DNA of 64,000 nucleotides from Rivularia sp. MS3. Its GTDB lineage: Bacteria > Cyanobacteriota > Cyanobacteriia > Cyanobacteriales > Nostocaceae. The stretch is taken from contig JAHCMI010000033.1 in NCBI GenBank assembly GCA_019192545.1, forward strand, positions 23,300 through 87,299, in the 5' to 3' direction. The notes beneath the pieces were generated by a model. The model did no database searches. It worked only from the letters and a program-made list of their open reading frames with translations, and was not told the origin of the DNA. The position numbers were made by a program, and so were the translations under genes. Of this stretch, positions 8,901 to 16,998 are shown piece by piece. The first letter of the stretch is position 1. Every line of letters starts with the position of its first letter.

Positions 8901-11109
8901 AAGACTCCGAGAAGCACGTCTAGTTGGTTTTGCCTTAGCAGTTATGTCCTCTACGATTGGTGGTTTGTGGTGGCAGGCTGATTTGCAAAAAAAAGCCGCG
9001 ATTAGTCAAAGTTTACGCGCCGAACGTAGCGAAAACAACTTTAAGATTGGTGCCATCACAGCCGCTTCTGAAGCTTTGTTTGCTTCCAACAAAGAGTTTG
9101 ATGCTTTGGTTGAAAGTTTACGTGCTTGGAGAAAGCTAAAAAGGGGGCATGGAATTCAACCCGATACCCGGATGCGAGTTGTTACGGCTCTACAGCAAGC
9201 GGTTTATGGAGTCGCCGAAGTCAACCGTTTAGAAGGACATTCAGATATTGTTTGGGATGTTGCTTTCAGTCCCGATGGCAATTTATTAGCGTCGGGTAGT
9301 CGCGATAAAAATGTCAAGATATGGCGTACCAATGGCAATTTATTACAAACTTTAAAGGGGCACTCCGAAAGCATTACCAGTTTAACTTTTAGTCCCGATG
9401 GTAGCCTGCTTGCTTCTGCAAGTCGCGATAAAACCGTAAAAATATGGCGTAAAAATCCTGCAACGGGAGAATTTGATTGGCAACCTACAACAACTCTCAA
9501 TCATGGTGATTGGGTTGATAAAGTTAGCTTTAGCCCCGATGGTGAATTGCTAGTCACCGGCAGCAAAGATGAAACTGTTAAAATTTGGCGCAGAGACGGT
9601 AAATTAATCAAAATTCTGCGGGGACATCAAGGTTGGATTAACTGGGTAACTTTTAGCCCTGACGGTCAGTTTATTGCTTCTGCTAGCGATGATAATACCG
9701 TGAAAATATGGAGTAAAAATGGTCGCTTAATAACTACTTTACCCGGTCATGAAGAAGGAATAACTGTTGTAAACTTTAGCCCAAATGGCAAAATGTTAGC
9801 TTCTGCTGGTAGAAATGGGATTGTCAAACTGTGGCGACGCGAGCAAAAAGACACGGAAAGCAGTTTTACATACCGTCCTTATAAAAATTTAGAACACCAT
9901 ACCGGTACAATTTGGAGTCTGAATTTTGATTCAAAAGGCGAAAAGCTGGCTTCAGCCGGAGATGACAATACTATTAATCTTACTGATATTAGTACTGGCA
10001 AAGTACTTAAAACTTTTAAAGGTCATAGCGATGCTGTAGTTAGCGTATCATTCAGCCCCGACGATAAATTTTTGGCATCGGCAAGTTATGACAAAAGTGT
10101 TAAGCTTTGGAGTTTAAATCCTCCAAAATTACCCGTTTTACAAGGACATTCAGACCGGGTTTTAAGTGTTGCCTGGAGTCACAATAGTAATATTCTAGCT
10201 TCGAGCAGTCGCGATAATACAGTTAAACTGTGGCAGCGACAACGTAAGCATAATGAATTCACCACCCGTCTTTACAAAACTTTGTTGGGGCATTCCGACA
10301 GAGTTACAAGCGTTAGCTTTAACCCCAAAGCTGCAATACTGGCATCGGCAAGCTACGACAAAACGATAAAACTTTGGCAGCAAGACGGGCAATTACTTAA
10401 AACTCTCAAAGGCCATAATGATAGCATAACCAGTATTAGTTTTAGTCCTGATGGCAAGTTGCTCGCATCTGCCAGTAAAGATGAGACTGTTAAACTATGG
10501 AATCAACAAGGCAAACTACTTAAAACTTTAAAAGGTCATCAAGGAAGGGTAAACAGCGTTCGTTTTAGCACTGATTCTCAATTTTTAGCTTCTGGTTCCG
10601 ACGACCAAACTGTAAAATTGTGGCGACGAGATGGTGTACTATTAAAAACATTTTTACCTCACTCCGGATGGGTGTTAGGTGTGAGTTTTAGTCCCAGCGA
10701 TAACTTGCTTGCTTCTGCTAGTTGGGACAACACTGTTAGATTATGGCGTTGGGATGGCACTTTGCTAAAAACTTTATTAAAAGGTTATGGCGATAGCGTT
10801 AGTAATGTTGCTTTCAGCCCTAATGGAAAGATTCTCGCTGCTGCTAGTTGGGATAGCACTGTCAAACTTTGGAGTAGTGAAGGCAAATTAATTAAAACCC
10901 TTAGCGAACATCAAGCACCCGTTCTAGATGTTAGCTTTAGTCCTGATGGCAAGACTTTAGCATCTGCTAGCGACGATAATACAATCGTTTTGTGGAATTT
11001 AGACCTTAACTACTTGCTAGCAAAAGGTTGTCACTGGGTAGGTAATTATCTCCAGTACAACCGTAATGTTGATGGACGCGATCGCAAACTTTGTCAGGGT
11101 ATTACTTAA
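5950..11109 (+). CDS. Multidomain STAND NTPase with TPR-like middle, membrane segment and 14 WD40 repeats
   Basis: Large predicted signal-integrating protein. Residues 1-180 look like an ATPase-type alpha/beta fold (IALSRGQFSLILVRCNY, TAVMVFGLESV) but lack a Walker A motif. Residues about 215-500 are TPR-like helices (ALCHYQRSLELWEEE). A STAND NTPase module follows with Walker A GPSGVGKSSI at about 568 and Walker B VILIFDQLEEF at about 650, then a winged-helix-like part ending RYQLVHDYLVKPIR. A coiled stretch leads to one hydrophobic segment near residue 985 and then 14 WD40 repeats (about 1094-1690), enough for two seven-bladed propellers. The propellers probably sense a ligand and release the NTPase; the head would signal, perhaps with the upstream ATPase. 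That mechanism is inference from STAND proteins. Start ATG at 5950. Confidence 0.88.
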   Translation: MSENTNLTDIAISNQHSLKRLIRAIALSRGQFSLILVRCNYTELCKQVLDNIRSQTKDVNLREVFLSPSTTALHSTIVSELFLDIPAVKTDCLPTAVMVFGLESVTNLEDLLTGINQARDIYADTFSFPIVLWLKDEVGTSLSRFAPDFKSWAATTIKFEMAAPDLVTLIQQQTQALFDKVIDAGAQKFLSNAALLLDPKSQQRREVESARNDLLRLYDIKLEPQLEASLEFVLGRDNYVNDNIDEALCHYQRSLELWEEEINSNSLSPLIANCKQETNKGDFFSPHAPLFSLIRQAVVMFHLGLCYRRLADLQPAANTSFWQNALNWFKQCLDIFEKASRKDLSAKFIFPACEVLERLQQWDDLSELAAYSLQLHSSEGNKNLVAQDYGFLCVVATSKSDWVQAHELANTALSIAEEVPEVSRQQESWYLLLLGRTLRNLGEWDEAVNTLEWAKVVCEAQYEPSLYLEIVEELRSLYFCERHDYLEAFKLKREKIQIEHQYGFRAFIGASQLQPQRYRINPVLQPQKISSTPDRVAQEIAASGRHQDVHNLLAKMTRADCKLTVVHGPSGVGKSSIIKAGLVPALKQNAIGERMALPIVLSVYTDWIAALGRSLNQVIARTSISLAIDITVEVILEKLRLLADNNYTVILIFDQLEEFFFVKQDTPQRIEFYKFFNQCLNIPFVKIILSLREDYLHYLLEFERLSYLEEEESHDLGVINKNILDKNIRYYLGKFTCQDANSIIHSLTERSHYQLSDELINKLVEDLAGVTRQVHPIELQIVGAQLEAQNITTLGEYQRSGGSEKLVQHWLEKVIYDCGQENEQLSWKLLFELTDEKGTRPLKTKAELVTAIFKEQDSYKEEAENSQPDNFLINMNQTADSAFSTFNQSRTGSDEENRDNFMHSYNVSTLELILEILVGSGLVLRVLQESGERYQLVHDYLVKPIRVRNDYGIIAELEKIRFEKTKAEVAQKLSQQKLNSILQRRLREARLVGFALAVMSSTIGGLWWQADLQKKAAISQSLRAERSENNFKIGAITAASEALFASNKEFDALVESLRAWRKLKRGHGIQPDTRMRVVTALQQAVYGVAEVNRLEGHSDIVWDVAFSPDGNLLASGSRDKNVKIWRTNGNLLQTLKGHSESITSLTFSPDGSLLASASRDKTVKIWRKNPATGEFDWQPTTTLNHGDWVDKVSFSPDGELLVTGSKDETVKIWRRDGKLIKILRGHQGWINWVTFSPDGQFIASASDDNTVKIWSKNGRLITTLPGHEEGITVVNFSPNGKMLASAGRNGIVKLWRREQKDTESSFTYRPYKNLEHHTGTIWSLNFDSKGEKLASAGDDNTINLTDISTGKVLKTFKGHSDAVVSVSFSPDDKFLASASYDKSVKLWSLNPPKLPVLQGHSDRVLSVAWSHNSNILASSSRDNTVKLWQRQRKHNEFTTRLYKTLLGHSDRVTSVSFNPKAAILASASYDKTIKLWQQDGQLLKTLKGHNDSITSISFSPDGKLLASASKDETVKLWNQQGKLLKTLKGHQGRVNSVRFSTDSQFLASGSDDQTVKLWRRDGVLLKTFLPHSGWVLGVSFSPSDNLLASASWDNTVRLWRWDGTLLKTLLKGYGDSVSNVAFSPNGKILAAASWDSTVKLWSSEGKLIKTLSEHQAPVLDVSFSPDGKTLASASDDNTIVLWNLDLNYLLAKGCHWVGNYLQYNRNVDGRDRKLCQGIT
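9229..11020 (+). repeat. Tandem WD40-coding repeats (14 units)
   Basis: About 120-150-nt units each encode a blade of the form GHxDxVxSVxFSPDGxxLASASxDxTVKLW. Repeats 2, 5 and 8 carry longer loops (for example RKNPATGEFDWQ). Several units are close enough at DNA level to recombine, so copy number may vary between strains. Confidence 0.85.
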
Positions 11110-11172
11110 ACTTTGAGACATCCCAACCAAAGGGCAATCAAATAACGGAAGAATTAGAAAATAAGTGAAATT

Positions 11173-11484
11173 TTAGCCTTCTTCTTCGGCAATGCTTTCT
11201 AAATTCATCATCAGATTCTGAATCCTCATACGTTCAATATAAGGCCAGCCTCCCTCTGCTTCAATATCTTTTAATAGAGAATATAGCGCCTGACGATTTG
11301 ATGGCAAGCTTTCTTGAAAAATACCGTCTCTTATTTGTCTATGCAATTTTTCTAACTGTCTGAGCAATGCCAAAATAGCTAAAATATCCCCTTGAGAAAG
11401 AACTGAATATTCGTGAATCGCGTCCGTGACTTCTTGTAATTTGTAAGATAATTTATCGGAATCGGGACTTTTGCCGTTACTCAT
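11173..11484 (-). CDS. Conserved small cyanobacterial protein, function unknown
   Basis: A 103-aa, mostly helical, acidic protein without Cys clusters, signal peptide or membrane segment. The central part (LAILALLRQLEKLHRQIRDGIFQ) looks like an amphipathic helical hairpin, and the C-terminus is strongly acidic (ESIAEEEG). I recognise it only as a typical conserved hypothetical of filamentous cyanobacteria. It converges on the STAND gene (63 bp between the ends) and is divergent from psbO. Confidence 0.7.
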   Translation of the reverse strand: MSNGKSPDSDKLSYKLQEVTDAIHEYSVLSQGDILAILALLRQLEKLHRQIRDGIFQESLPSNRQALYSLLKDIEAEGGWPYIERMRIQNLMMNLESIAEEEG

Positions 11485-12452
11485 AATATTGTTAGTTAAT
11501 TATTTAATTTACTTTATCGATCGCATATTACTCATCTTAACTTTGGACAACTATAGTAACGACAGCGTTAAATAGTGATGACAGACAGTATATTAAAAAT
11601 ACGATCGACCGACGACAAATATTGGGATTGCAATTAAATTACATTATGTAACAGCTATCTTCATATTTTGAAACATTTTTTCTAGGAAGTTATCTAGCAT
11701 TTAAATGCTATAAATCAGCAATATAAACGTTAATTTGTCAAGCCCCGATACAAAAATAATCCCTTTTCTCCAATTTTATATAGTTTAATCTTTAAATATT
11801 TTGTAGTAATGTTAAGAAATGTATAGAAAGCGGATAATTTAGTGGATAAGAAAATAAACCAAACTATTGAAGGCAGATTGTTTTTTAATATTCTCTGTTT
11901 GGGCTGAACATTAATTTACAAACTTGTGAGAGAATGAGACTGACTCAAATACAAAATTTCATACTAAATCGTTTTTGAAGGAGAGCTACAAAATTTTCAG
12001 TCATAACATAACTATAAAAAATATTTACTTTGCGTCTTCGTGCTAACTTGAATTAGCTAAGTGCGAATCATAAAACTATTTTCCTTCGGTTGGATTGAAT
12101 TTTTGACAAATGTCTTATCAAGATGGTGGTCGGGATGTTATATAAAAGTTAGTTTACTTTTGTATTTTCTGGAATCTTTCACCTTTCATGTAACTGAACA
12201 AAGTTCTTGATCGGATTTTTAAGCTTGAAAAATTTTGGGTCAGAAATAATTTTTGACCTTAAGATTTTAGTGATTGCTTGTCTCGAAATATAGTAAATAT
12301 TGTGCCATCAATATGAGTCAGAGACGTGGGAAGTAGCAAAGCATAGAAGCACTTAGTGATGAGTGATCGCTTGATAATCGAAAGCGTTAAACTACGCAAT
12401 CGTTTTTTGGTTTAACAACTAAAAATAATAATTTTTGACATTGAGGTTAATT
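11485..12452. other. Divergent intergenic region upstream of psbO
   Basis: Nearly 1 kb, AT-rich, with no credible ORF. It should contain the psbO promoter and a long leader. I could not assign -35/-10 boxes with confidence, and I see no RNA gene. Confidence 0.4.
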
Positions 12453-13292
12453 ATGAAGTATCGCGCTTTAATTGCTGGATTAATGGCTGTATTGTTGGGC
12501 TTAGTGACAGCTTGCAGTGACGGTTCGGATATGGCTAGTGGTGATGCTAGAGATTTACTTACCTATGAAGATATTAGAGGTACTGGTTTAGCGAATAAAT
12601 GTCCTCTGCTTTCTGAAACTAGTCGTGGTTCTATCGCCATCGATTCGAGCCAATCTTACCAAATTAAAGAACTTTGCATTGAGCCTACCGCTTACTTTGT
12701 TAAAGAAGAACCTCTTAACAAAAGACAAGAAGCTGAATTTATTGGTGCGAGACAGTTGACTCGTAAAACTTCATCTCTCGACCAAATTCAAGGAGATTTG
12801 AAAGTTAACCAGGATGGTAGCTTAACTTTTGAAGAGAAAGATGGTTTTGACTTCCAAGCTATCACCGTACAGCTTCCTGGTGGGGAACAAGTTCCTTTCT
12901 TGTTTACCGTAAAGGATTTAGTTGCTCAAACACAACCCGATTTAACTAGCATTAATACTTCAACTGATTTTGAAGGAGATTTTAAAGTTCCTTCTTATCG
13001 TGGCGCAACTTTCTTAGATCCTAAAGGTCGTGGTGTTGCTAGCGGTTACGATAATGCAGTAGCTCTACCTTCTCAGGCAGACAGTGAAGAATTAAGACGC
13101 GCTAACGTTAAGCGTGTTGAGAGTGGTAACGGTCATATTTCTTTGAATGTTGCAAAAGTTGATAGTGAAACCGGTGAAATTGCTGGTACTTTTGTCAGCG
13201 ATCAGCCTTCGGATACTGACTTAGGTGCTGGTGAAGCTTTAGATGTAAAAGTTCGCGGTTTGTTTTACGCTCGTGTTGAACCTGTGTCGTAA
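12453..13292 (+). CDS. psbO: Photosystem II manganese-stabilising protein PsbO
   Basis: Lumenal extrinsic subunit that shields the Mn4CaO5 cluster of photosystem II. The 279-aa protein starts MKYRALIAGLMAVLLGL and has a lipoprotein-like cleavage region LVTAC, as in other cyanobacterial PsbO precursors. The mature part begins with the conserved LTYEDIRGTGLANKCP segment and holds the two conserved cysteines (NKCP and KELCIEP) that form the structural disulphide. The track start (TTG at 12435) adds six residues; I use the in-frame ATG at 12453. A strong hairpin terminator follows. In Nostoc psbO also lies next to sigF. Confidence 0.97.
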   Translation: MKYRALIAGLMAVLLGLVTACSDGSDMASGDARDLLTYEDIRGTGLANKCPLLSETSRGSIAIDSSQSYQIKELCIEPTAYFVKEEPLNKRQEAEFIGARQLTRKTSSLDQIQGDLKVNQDGSLTFEEKDGFDFQAITVQLPGGEQVPFLFTVKDLVAQTQPDLTSINTSTDFEGDFKVPSYRGATFLDPKGRGVASGYDNAVALPSQADSEELRRANVKRVESGNGHISLNVAKVDSETGEIAGTFVSDQPSDTDLGAGEALDVKVRGLFYARVEPVS

Positions 13293-13375
13293 TTTCCTAG
13301 AATTTACTGTTTCAATTAATCAGATTTGAGTATAAGCAGCTTTCATTAGTGATTGCTGATTGACTTTATCAATTT

Positions 13376-13400
13376 AAAGGGCTAAAAGCCCTTTTTTTTT
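13376..13400 (+). terminator. Rho-independent terminator of psbO
   Basis: AAAGGGCT-AAA-AGCCCTTT is a perfect 8-bp stem with a 3-nt loop followed by a run of T, 84 bp after the psbO stop. Confidence 0.9.
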
Positions 13401-14127
13401 TAATTTTACTCCAGCAAATTGTCGATCAATTTTAGATTTTATTATTAATTGTTCTGTATTGAAAACTCTTAATTCCGTATCATAAGCATAGCTTCAGCCA
13501 AAAAATAGATAAAATTAGTGTTTTTTATAGTAGTTTTTTAACTATCTATTTATAGAACTTGATGTAAATTTTTTATTTATTATCTTCTTTAAGAAATCTT
13601 CTCAAATAAGTACTTTCTCGCTCATAAATTATTTATTAAACTGCTCGATTAATTTGCCGTAGCTTTCAACCGTAATTTAACCAAAACTCTAAGAAAACAA
13701 ATTACGTAATAATTCGGTTTCAATTTACCTAGATAATTGTATATTTTTTTATATGTAGCCTATTAGCTACCAAATAAATTAAAGATAAAAAGAGCTATCT
13801 CTATATGCTAAAAATTTCCCCGCAGATTGAATTTTAATCAGCTCGCAAGCACAATCGGAACTTTCAATTATCCCTGTGGGAAATTTTCTGCGATACAGAA
13901 ATCATATTAGCTATTTTTTCGACTGCATTACTTGATTGCCCTGCCGCCCTTAAAACAACCCGTTCTTTCAATCAGCCCTTGTAATTCATAGTCTGATAAT
14001 CAACCGTTATTGATGCTCAATAGCGGAGGATACCTTCGCGTATATTTTAGTATAAATACGCATTTAGTGCATCTTAACAAGTAACATTTTCTGATTTAAA
14101 TACTTATTTATTAATCATCAAGGTGCT
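13401..14127. other. Leader/promoter region of sigF
   Basis: Gene-free, AT-rich. Between 13806 and 13900 an imperfect inverted repeat (AAAAATTTCCCCGCAG ... CTGTGGGAAATTTT) could fold as a long stem; its meaning is unknown. No other structure was recognised. Confidence 0.4.
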
Positions 14128-14907
14128 ATGTCCACTACCTTACTCACCAAAGAACTGAAGCATGAAATTTGGCAGTTATTGCGAGAATATCAGCAATCTC
14201 AGTCAGCCGAAGTTCGTAACAAACTGGTAAAGCTTAATTTTGGACTTGTAAGAAAAGAGGCTTACTACTGGATAAATCAATGCCACGAAAGTTTTGATGA
14301 CTTACTACAAGTTGGTTGTCTGGGCTTAATTCGTGCAATCGAAAGATTTGATATATCTAAAGGTCATGCCTTTAGTTCCTTTGCGATCCCATATATTCGC
14401 GGTGAAATTCAGCATTACCTTCGAGATAAAGGTGTGACTGTAAGAATACCAAGGCGTTGGCTGGCACTACAGCAGCAATCGGCAGGAGTTTCTCGTTCTC
14501 TGCGAGAAAAATATAATCGTCAACCTACCGACTCAGAAGTAGCCGCAGCATTGTCTATTTCTCTTGAAGAATGGCAAGAAATTAAATTAGCCTGGGTAAA
14601 TCGCGCTCCTTTAAGCTTAGACGTGCCTGTATACGATGGAGACGAAGGTTCGGCTAGTTTAGCAGAACTCGTTCCCGATCGCAGCTACCATAGTTTTCAA
14701 CTCGCACAGGAAGATCAATTACGCTTGCAACAAGCCCTACTTCAGCTAGAAAATCGTACTCGTCAAGTTTTAGAATTTGTATTTTTACACGATTTAACGC
14801 AAAAACAAGTGGCTGAAAGACTTGGTATCAGCGTAGTTACAGTTTCTCGCAGAGTAAAAAAAGGGCTTAATTCCCTCAAGCATCTAATGGTTTCAGCAGA
14901 GGATTAA
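14128..14907 (+). CDS. sigF: RNA polymerase sigma factor SigF (group 3)
   Basis: Alternative sigma factor of the SigF/SigB/SigG type, 259 aa. Region 2 is seen as FDDLLQVGCLGLIRAIERFD and FSSFAIPYIRGEIQHYLRDK (about residues 55-100), region 3 as RKYNRQPTDSEVAAALSIS-like sequence, and region 4 as a helix-turn-helix TQKQVAERLGISVVTVSRRVKK near the C-terminus. There is no region 1.1, as expected for group 3. In cyanobacteria SigF controls type IV pili, motility and cell-surface genes. Its place just after psbO matches the order I remember from Nostoc PCC 7120, which supports the symbol. Confidence 0.88.
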   Translation: MSTTLLTKELKHEIWQLLREYQQSQSAEVRNKLVKLNFGLVRKEAYYWINQCHESFDDLLQVGCLGLIRAIERFDISKGHAFSSFAIPYIRGEIQHYLRDKGVTVRIPRRWLALQQQSAGVSRSLREKYNRQPTDSEVAAALSISLEEWQEIKLAWVNRAPLSLDVPVYDGDEGSASLAELVPDRSYHSFQLAQEDQLRLQQALLQLENRTRQVLEFVFLHDLTQKQVAERLGISVVTVSRRVKKGLNSLKHLMVSAED

Positions 14908-15050
14908 TCAAACATGCATAACGCTGTATAAAATAATTCTCAATCTCAAAAAATTAGGTTATAACTGTATCAGATTTCACTTTTGATAAAACTTTCAATC
15001 AAATTGATTTCATTTATTCAAAATTATTTGTCTTCTCTTGAGAATGGCTA

Positions 15051-16001
15051 ATGGGTAGACGTTTAACAATCACAATTGCATCTATTTTAGCTTTGGCGAT
15101 CGCCGGGTGTTCTGGTGAAGAGGAACAAGTAGAGACTGTTGCTCCCACCCCCAACGAAACGGCTGAAAATAACCAAGGCAAGACAACCGAGGATTTTAAA
15201 GATCCAGTGGTGCCAGCGAAGCAAAATCCTACTATCGCTAAGGCTCCTTCGACTTTAATTCAACCGACAAATCCAACGGAACGAGTAGGAGTAGTATCGA
15301 AAGGGCGTAGCGACCCGTTTGACGATATTCTACCTCCTGTAAAGTTTGCGACTAAAAAGCCCGCAGCTTCTGTTGCAAACAACCGGAAAAAAGCCGTTCC
15401 TGTATTGCCTCCTCTACCATCTTCTAATAGAAGAATTGCATCTAGACGGCGACGTCCCCGCAGTGCGGTAATTTCTGCTACTACGGGAGGAAATTCAAGA
15501 AATATTAGCAGAAGTTCTAGCTCGACGAGGGCTACTCCAAAAAATCCTCAACAAACAGTCAAAAAACCTAATTCAAACGTTAATTCTGGTAGCGCGGCTT
15601 CAGTTCCAGTTGTACCGAAAGTATTGCCCGGAGTAGTACCGCAACCAGACCTTGCATCTGTTTTACCACCGCCACCACAACCGAAGTTAGCCCAAGCTGT
15701 TTTAGTTTCGGGTGTAGTTCAAGTAGGAAATCGTCCTCAAGCAATTATTAAAGTACCCAGCGAACCGACTAGTCGCTACGTTCAAGCGGGACAACGCTTA
15801 GCAAGCGGATTACTTGTTAAAAGAATTGAAATGAACGAAGGTTCTGAGCCAGTTGTGATTTTAGAACAATATGGTATTGAAGTGGCGAGAATGGTTGGAG
15901 AAGCACCGATGGGAGGAAATGAACCAGCTACGGCTTCTACAGAAAATTCTGTTTCAAGATTACCATCATTATCAAAATCTACATCTATTGGGGCTTCATA
16001 A
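15051..16001 (+). CDS. Proline-rich lipoprotein, function unknown
   Basis: The N-terminus MGRRLTITIASILALAIAGC is a signal peptide with a lipobox (AIAGC, Cys20), so the protein should be lipid-anchored outside the cytoplasm. Residues about 25-215 are a Pro/Ser/Asn/Arg-rich, probably disordered region. The C-terminal 80 residues (VLVSGVVQVGNRPQAIIKV ... VARMVG) form a compact beta-type domain that resembles PilP-like pilus lipoproteins in layout. With sigF 0.14 kb upstream and SigF known for pilus control, a cell-envelope or pilus role is a reasonable but unproven inference. Confidence 0.75.
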   Translation: MGRRLTITIASILALAIAGCSGEEEQVETVAPTPNETAENNQGKTTEDFKDPVVPAKQNPTIAKAPSTLIQPTNPTERVGVVSKGRSDPFDDILPPVKFATKKPAASVANNRKKAVPVLPPLPSSNRRIASRRRRPRSAVISATTGGNSRNISRSSSSTRATPKNPQQTVKKPNSNVNSGSAASVPVVPKVLPGVVPQPDLASVLPPPPQPKLAQAVLVSGVVQVGNRPQAIIKVPSEPTSRYVQAGQRLASGLLVKRIEMNEGSEPVVILEQYGIEVARMVGEAPMGGNEPATASTENSVSRLPSLSKSTSIGAS

Positions 16002-16129
16002 ATTTACCTGAAAGGGATATTTAAGATGCGACTTTAGTCAAGACTGATAGATAGTATTTAATCGTGGTAGGTTGAGCGTAATTCATTCCTTTGATATCCG
16101 AAGGAATATCTTACAGGGTAAGTAAAAAT

Positions 16130-16375
16130 ATGAATACAAGGGAAAAAGTTGTATTTGCTGGTTTACCTTTGACAGTCTACCGCGAGATTGCCGCTCATTT
16201 AGGAACTGTTACTGGCATAAAAGTAGAATTAATTCCTCAAACTTCTCAAGAATTTGACTACAACCAAAGCCAAGTCGATGGTTTATGGATTGATTATAGT
16301 TCAAATTCTAATTCCCAAACCAGGCAATGGGTAAAGCAAATCCTGGATTATTATCAGCATCGCTACGATGTCTAA
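16130..16375 (+). CDS. Conserved small cyanobacterial protein, function unknown
   Basis: An 81-aa soluble protein from the ATG of MNTREKVVFAGLPLTVYREIAAHL; the track start (TTG 16091) adds 13 residues without support. The sequence alternates strand and helix (VYREIAAHLGTVTGIKVELIPQ, then TRQWVKQILDYYQHRY), suggesting a small alpha/beta fold. No motif is recognised. It follows the lipoprotein gene by 128 bp and ends 36 bp before a hairpin terminator. Confidence 0.65.
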   Translation: MNTREKVVFAGLPLTVYREIAAHLGTVTGIKVELIPQTSQEFDYNQSQVDGLWIDYSSNSNSQTRQWVKQILDYYQHRYDV

Positions 16376-16411
16376 TAGCTAGTTGTTTACAGACAAATTA
16401 TTATAATTTAC

Positions 16412-16442
16412 AACCTCTCTTCTTTTTAGTTGAGAGGATTTT
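16412..16442 (+). terminator. Hairpin terminator after the 81-aa gene
   Basis: AACCTCTC - 12-nt loop - GAGAGG followed by ATTTT. The stem is moderate and the T-run short. Confidence 0.55.
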
Positions 16443-16998
16443 GCATTGTCTTAAAGACCTTGAATTTTTTATTTTATATAGCGCGGCTTAATTGTACTTC
16501 AACTCTGATGGAATGTAAGCAGCCACACATAAGCACGCAAGCAGCATTACAGAGAATCTTCACACTGCTTGAGGCGAATAACATTACATCTGTTTTCCCA
16601 CTCAAGTGTAACTGTATCCACAGCATCTGACGAAATATAACATCAATGGGAAATACCCAAAAAGCAGTCGATGAGTGATTTTAGTACGCTACTCAAATCG
16701 TAAATACAGCATATTTTCTATTTGTGAGGTACATTCTTAAACGGGCAGGATGCCCGTACCACAAAATTTTTATCATATAAGGGCAGTACCTTATCTACTT
16801 GCAAAGCGCTGTAAATAAATAGTCTACAGACTAATACTAATTATAATGTTAATCTAATTACACTTAAAGACAGCATAAAATTATGTTTTAATCAAAACAA
16901 CAATTTATGCAACCAAATACAGATACAGTGCGGTAAACTTGCAAACAAGATCGTGCAAATAATACTACGACTGCTATCAGTTTCAGGCATCACTCACA
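16443..16998. other. Gene-free stretch with one dispersed palindrome
   Basis: Upstream region of the 965-aa gene. It contains the palindrome ACGGGCA-GGA-TGCCCGT at 16741-16757. The 66-aa track ORF at 16430-16630 starts inside a terminator hairpin and shows no protein-like pattern. Confidence 0.4.
16741..16757. repeat. Small dispersed palindromic repeat (GGGCA-GGATGCCC type)
   Basis: Perfect 7-bp arms around GGA, followed by ACCACAA. A diverged relative, ACGGGCAAGGATGCCCAT with CCCACAA after it, occurs at 40866-40883. Confidence 0.6.

Noticed and set aside
16430-16630. 66-aa ORF in the track
   Set aside because: It starts inside the hairpin terminator of the preceding gene and has no protein-like pattern or ribosome site.
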